A DNA stretch of 6,668 bases, taken from assembly GCA_938008925.1 (NCBI GenBank), contig CALLIQ010000329.1:1-6668 (forward strand). The letters are read 5' to 3'. Source of the stretch: an uncultured Acidimicrobiales bacterium (GTDB lineage: Bacteria > Actinomycetota > Acidimicrobiia > Acidimicrobiales > SZUA-35). A model generated the notes under the pieces. The model searched no databases, was not told where the DNA came from, and saw only the letters and a list, made by a program, of their open reading frames with translations. Shown in pieces: positions 6,509 through 6,668 of the stretch (its first letter is position 1; every line of letters starts with the position of its first letter). Both the position numbers and the translations under genes were made by a program.

Positions 6509-6668
6509 GTGGCCCGTCCTTCGTCGCGGCCGGGGCCCAATCGTCTGATTGCGGTCATCGTCGCGTTCGCCGGCGTGTTCGGCATCGTTGCAGCGGTCCC
6601 AGGGGCGCCGGCGGCCGCCGAGGTCCTCCCTGGATTCTCCCAAGATGCGGTGCTCGACGGCCTGGATC
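6509..6668 (+). CDS. N-terminus of a secreted protein, possibly a beta-propeller/PQQ-type dehydrogenase (3' partial)
   Basis: The first 53 codons of a gene running off the right edge. The GTG at 6509 is preceded by GGAG (6501-6504) at a short 4-base spacing; an in-frame GTG at 6488 would extend the protein by seven residues. The N-terminus is a classic Sec signal peptide: a basic n-region with Arg3, Arg7 and Arg12, a hydrophobic core from 13 to about 30 (LIAVIVAFAGVFGIVAAV), and a probable AxA cleavage after Ala37. The mature start EVLPGFSQDAVLDGLD resembles the beginning of secreted glucose/sorbosone-dehydrogenase-like and NHL beta-propellers, which open with a GF...v..GL..P pattern. That family call rests on about 15 residues and is tentative. 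It is 82 bp downstream of the monooxygenase gene on the same strand, and nothing visible links it to ring cleavage. Confidence 0.72.
   Translation, partial: MARPSSRPGPNRLIAVIVAFAGVFGIVAAVPGAPAAAEVLPGFSQDAVLDGLD

Overview
The window is GC-rich, with G or C at most third codon positions, short Shine-Dalgarno sites and genes packed with 4-base overlaps. This fits a high-GC actinobacterium. The recurrent GATCG/CGATCG wording suggests an Acidimicrobiia (Ilumatobacter-like) relative, but that placement is a stylistic inference, not a phylogeny. The content is an aromatic-ring meta-cleavage locus.

Layout. Positions 1-4298 are a tightly stitched plus-strand operon: the tail of an unrecognised gene (1-160), a divergent alpha/beta hydrolase (157-1050), a possible 36-residue linker ORF (1047-1157), an M20-peptidase-fold protein whose metal site looks erased (1154-2458), an MhpB-type class III extradiol dioxygenase (2455-3447) and an MhpC/HsaD-type C-C hydrolase (3444-4298). 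Every junction is a 4-base overlap (ATGA or GTGA) if the small ORF is counted. Convergent to it, 25 bp away, is an IclR-family regulator (4324-5067, minus strand). A 216-bp divergent spacer holds a perfect 9-1-9 palindrome (5111-5129), the likely IclR operator. It is followed on the plus strand by an HsaA-like group D flavin monooxygenase (5284-6426). The window ends with the first 53 codons of a secreted protein (from GTG 6509), preceded by an RNA element that can be drawn as an H-type pseudoknot (6448-6496).

How the genes work together. The inferred route is that the flavin monooxygenase ortho-hydroxylates a phenolic substrate to a catechol, the MhpB-like enzyme opens the ring by meta cleavage, and a hydrolase splits the C-C bond of the ring-fission product. 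An IclR regulator beside mhpB/mhpC homologues recalls E. coli mhp, where MhpR is also IclR-type. The monooxygenase, however, is of the acyl-CoA-dehydrogenase fold (as in HsaA) rather than MhpA-like. No flavin reductase and no hydratase/aldolase/dehydrogenase (MhpD/E/F type) lie in the window. The parts that standard mhp or hsa pathways do not explain are the second hydrolase and the M20-like protein.

Most noteworthy: the M20 protein with all expected metal ligands replaced, the candidate pseudoknot leader before the secreted-protein gene, the small ORF bridging two operon genes, and an Asp-to-Asn change at the expected catalytic acid of the C-C hydrolase. No tRNA, rRNA, mobile element or CRISPR array was seen.
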